NCBI GenBank assembly: GCA_021813005.1
Contig: JAKAMH010000066.1
Location: forward strand, 1-5,438
Reading direction: 5' to 3'
Length of the DNA: 5,438 nucleotides
From: a bacterium
GTDB lineage: Bacteria > Patescibacteriota > Microgenomatia > Levybacterales > UBA12049
Positions 4,619-5,438 of this stretch are shown here, in pieces; position 1 is the stretch's first letter; each line of letters opens with the position of its first letter. A model generated the notes under the pieces. The model did not search any database. It saw nothing but the letters and a program-made list of their open reading frames with translations, and had not been told where the DNA came from. Made by a program: the position numbers and the translations under genes.

Positions 4619-5438
4619 TTAGAACATCCTCTCCATCGGTAATTTCCAGGCTTTTTTCAGCTTCTCCAAATCCGCGTTAAATAATTCTTTGCTATTTTTC
4701 ACCGTAATTGTTTTGTCTTGCTTTGTCTTTCCCAAAAGTGCGTGCGGGACAGAGGCAAACACTGTCTCTGCCGTCTTTCTGTCTCGCACCTCAACAATAA
4801 AACATCCGGCTGTTTCATTGAAAAGCGCGTAATCAGGTCGGATATTTTTAAAGACTGCCAGATCTATCTCTGCCCCCATTTCCCCTCCTACACACATTTC
4901 AAAAAGCGAAGTAATCATCCCACCCTCCGATATATCATGACTTGCAAGGATTTCGCCCCGGGAGATTGCCTTATGCAGGGCCCGAAATATCTTGGGAAGA
5001 AGCGATAATTCCATATGCGGCACCTCGTCCCCTAACACTTTTTGGGTATCAAAGTACACCGACCCGCCCATCGCCTGAAAATCGGGCTTACCGACAAGGC
5101 AGATTATCGATCCTTCCTTCTTGAAATCCGCACTGACCGTTTTATCGGTATCTTCGATCCTGCCAAAAACAGACATACAGAGGACAGGCGGAATTTTGAT
5201 GACTGTACCGTCTTTGCCTTTATAGGTGGATGAGAGACTGTCTTTGCCTGAAATAACGGGAATAGTAAATGTTTTCATCACATCACAAACTGCATCAACT
5301 GAGCGGTCAAGCGACCAGAGAGAATCATTGTCCGGCACGGGCCAGATGTAGTTATTGATCAGGGATGCCTGTCTGTAGTCACCTCCCACTGACACATAAT
5401 TTGCCAGCGCTTCAACACCTGCCCAAATGCTTCCCCAA
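4619..5438 (-). CDS. purL: Phosphoribosylformylglycinamidine synthase, synthetase subunit, C-terminal part
   Basis: PurL converts FGAR to FGAM using ATP and ammonia supplied by PurQ. The last 272 residues are visible and the frame is open to the right edge, so the N-terminal half, including the first active-site region, is outside. Seen, numbered from the first complete visible codon: WGSIWAGVEALANYV (1-15), IPVISGKDSLSSTY (59-72), the strand IPPVLCMSVFGRI (82-94), the glycine-rich MGGSVYFD (123-130), SHDISEGGMITSLFEM (156-171) and ETAGCFIVEV (208-217). These are hallmarks of the second PurM-like domain pair of PurL. The protein ends soon after this domain with no glutaminase domain, which agrees with a separate purQ and excludes the fused E. 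coli type. Whether a PurS-like N-terminal extension exists cannot be seen. A GTG at 5395 is internal and is not the start. It is presumably the first gene of the run purL, GIY-YIG, purQ, purM. Confidence 0.95.
   Translation of the reverse strand, partial: WGSIWAGVEALANYVSVGGDYRQASLINNYIWPVPDNDSLWSLDRSVDAVCDVMKTFTIPVISGKDSLSSTYKGKDGTVIKIPPVLCMSVFGRIEDTDKTVSADFKKEGSIICLVGKPDFQAMGGSVYFDTQKVLGDEVPHMELSLLPKIFRALHKAISRGEILASHDISEGGMITSLFEMCVGGEMGAEIDLAVFKNIRPDYALFNETAGCFIVEVRDRKTAETVFASVPHALLGKTKQDKTITVKNSKELFNADLEKLKKAWKLPMERMF

Overview
This window probably comes from an uncultured bacterium, plausibly a candidate-phylum (Patescibacteria-like) genome. That placement is an inference and the sequence does not prove it. 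It rests on a divergent, separately encoded PurL/PurQ/PurM set, a stand-alone small GIY-YIG protein, and 'TGTCATCCTGA...GAAGGATCTCA' type intergenic repeats. TAA, TAG and TGA all act as stops at gene ends (TGA ends the GIY-YIG gene), so nothing suggests stop-codon recoding. Every gene seen lies on the minus strand, so transcription runs from high to low coordinates.

Right half (5438 to 2179): a de novo purine operon. It opens with the last 272 residues of PurL (FGAM synthetase), whose start lies beyond the right edge. Next come a small GIY-YIG nuclease-family gene, then purQ (glutaminase subunit) and, 6 bases further on, purM (AIR synthase). PurQ releases ammonia from glutamine, PurL uses it to convert FGAR to FGAM, and PurM closes the ring to AIR. 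The GIY-YIG gene interrupts this otherwise compact set. It sits between copies of an inverted-repeat family, and the repeat on its 3' side supplies its stop codon.

Middle (2178 to 1809): 370 bases without a gene. The part next to purM holds a strong hairpin element bracketed by two identical 22-base direct repeats. The part next to the following gene holds a good sigma70-type promoter and a probable structured 5' leader. In that leader an 11-base segment is perfectly complementary to the region containing the start codon of the next gene.

Left half (1808 to 1): a DUF421/YetF-family membrane protein, a 112-base gap, and the first 386 residues of a highly charged soluble protein that I do not recognise, which runs off the left edge. 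That last gene has a well-formed promoter whose predicted transcription start falls almost on the ATG, which suggests a nearly leaderless mRNA.

No rRNA, tRNA, CRISPR array, phage gene or classical transposase was seen. The most unusual features are the GIY-YIG/repeat insertion in the purine operon, the start-codon-pairing leader of the DUF421 gene, and the direct-repeat-bracketed hairpin element.
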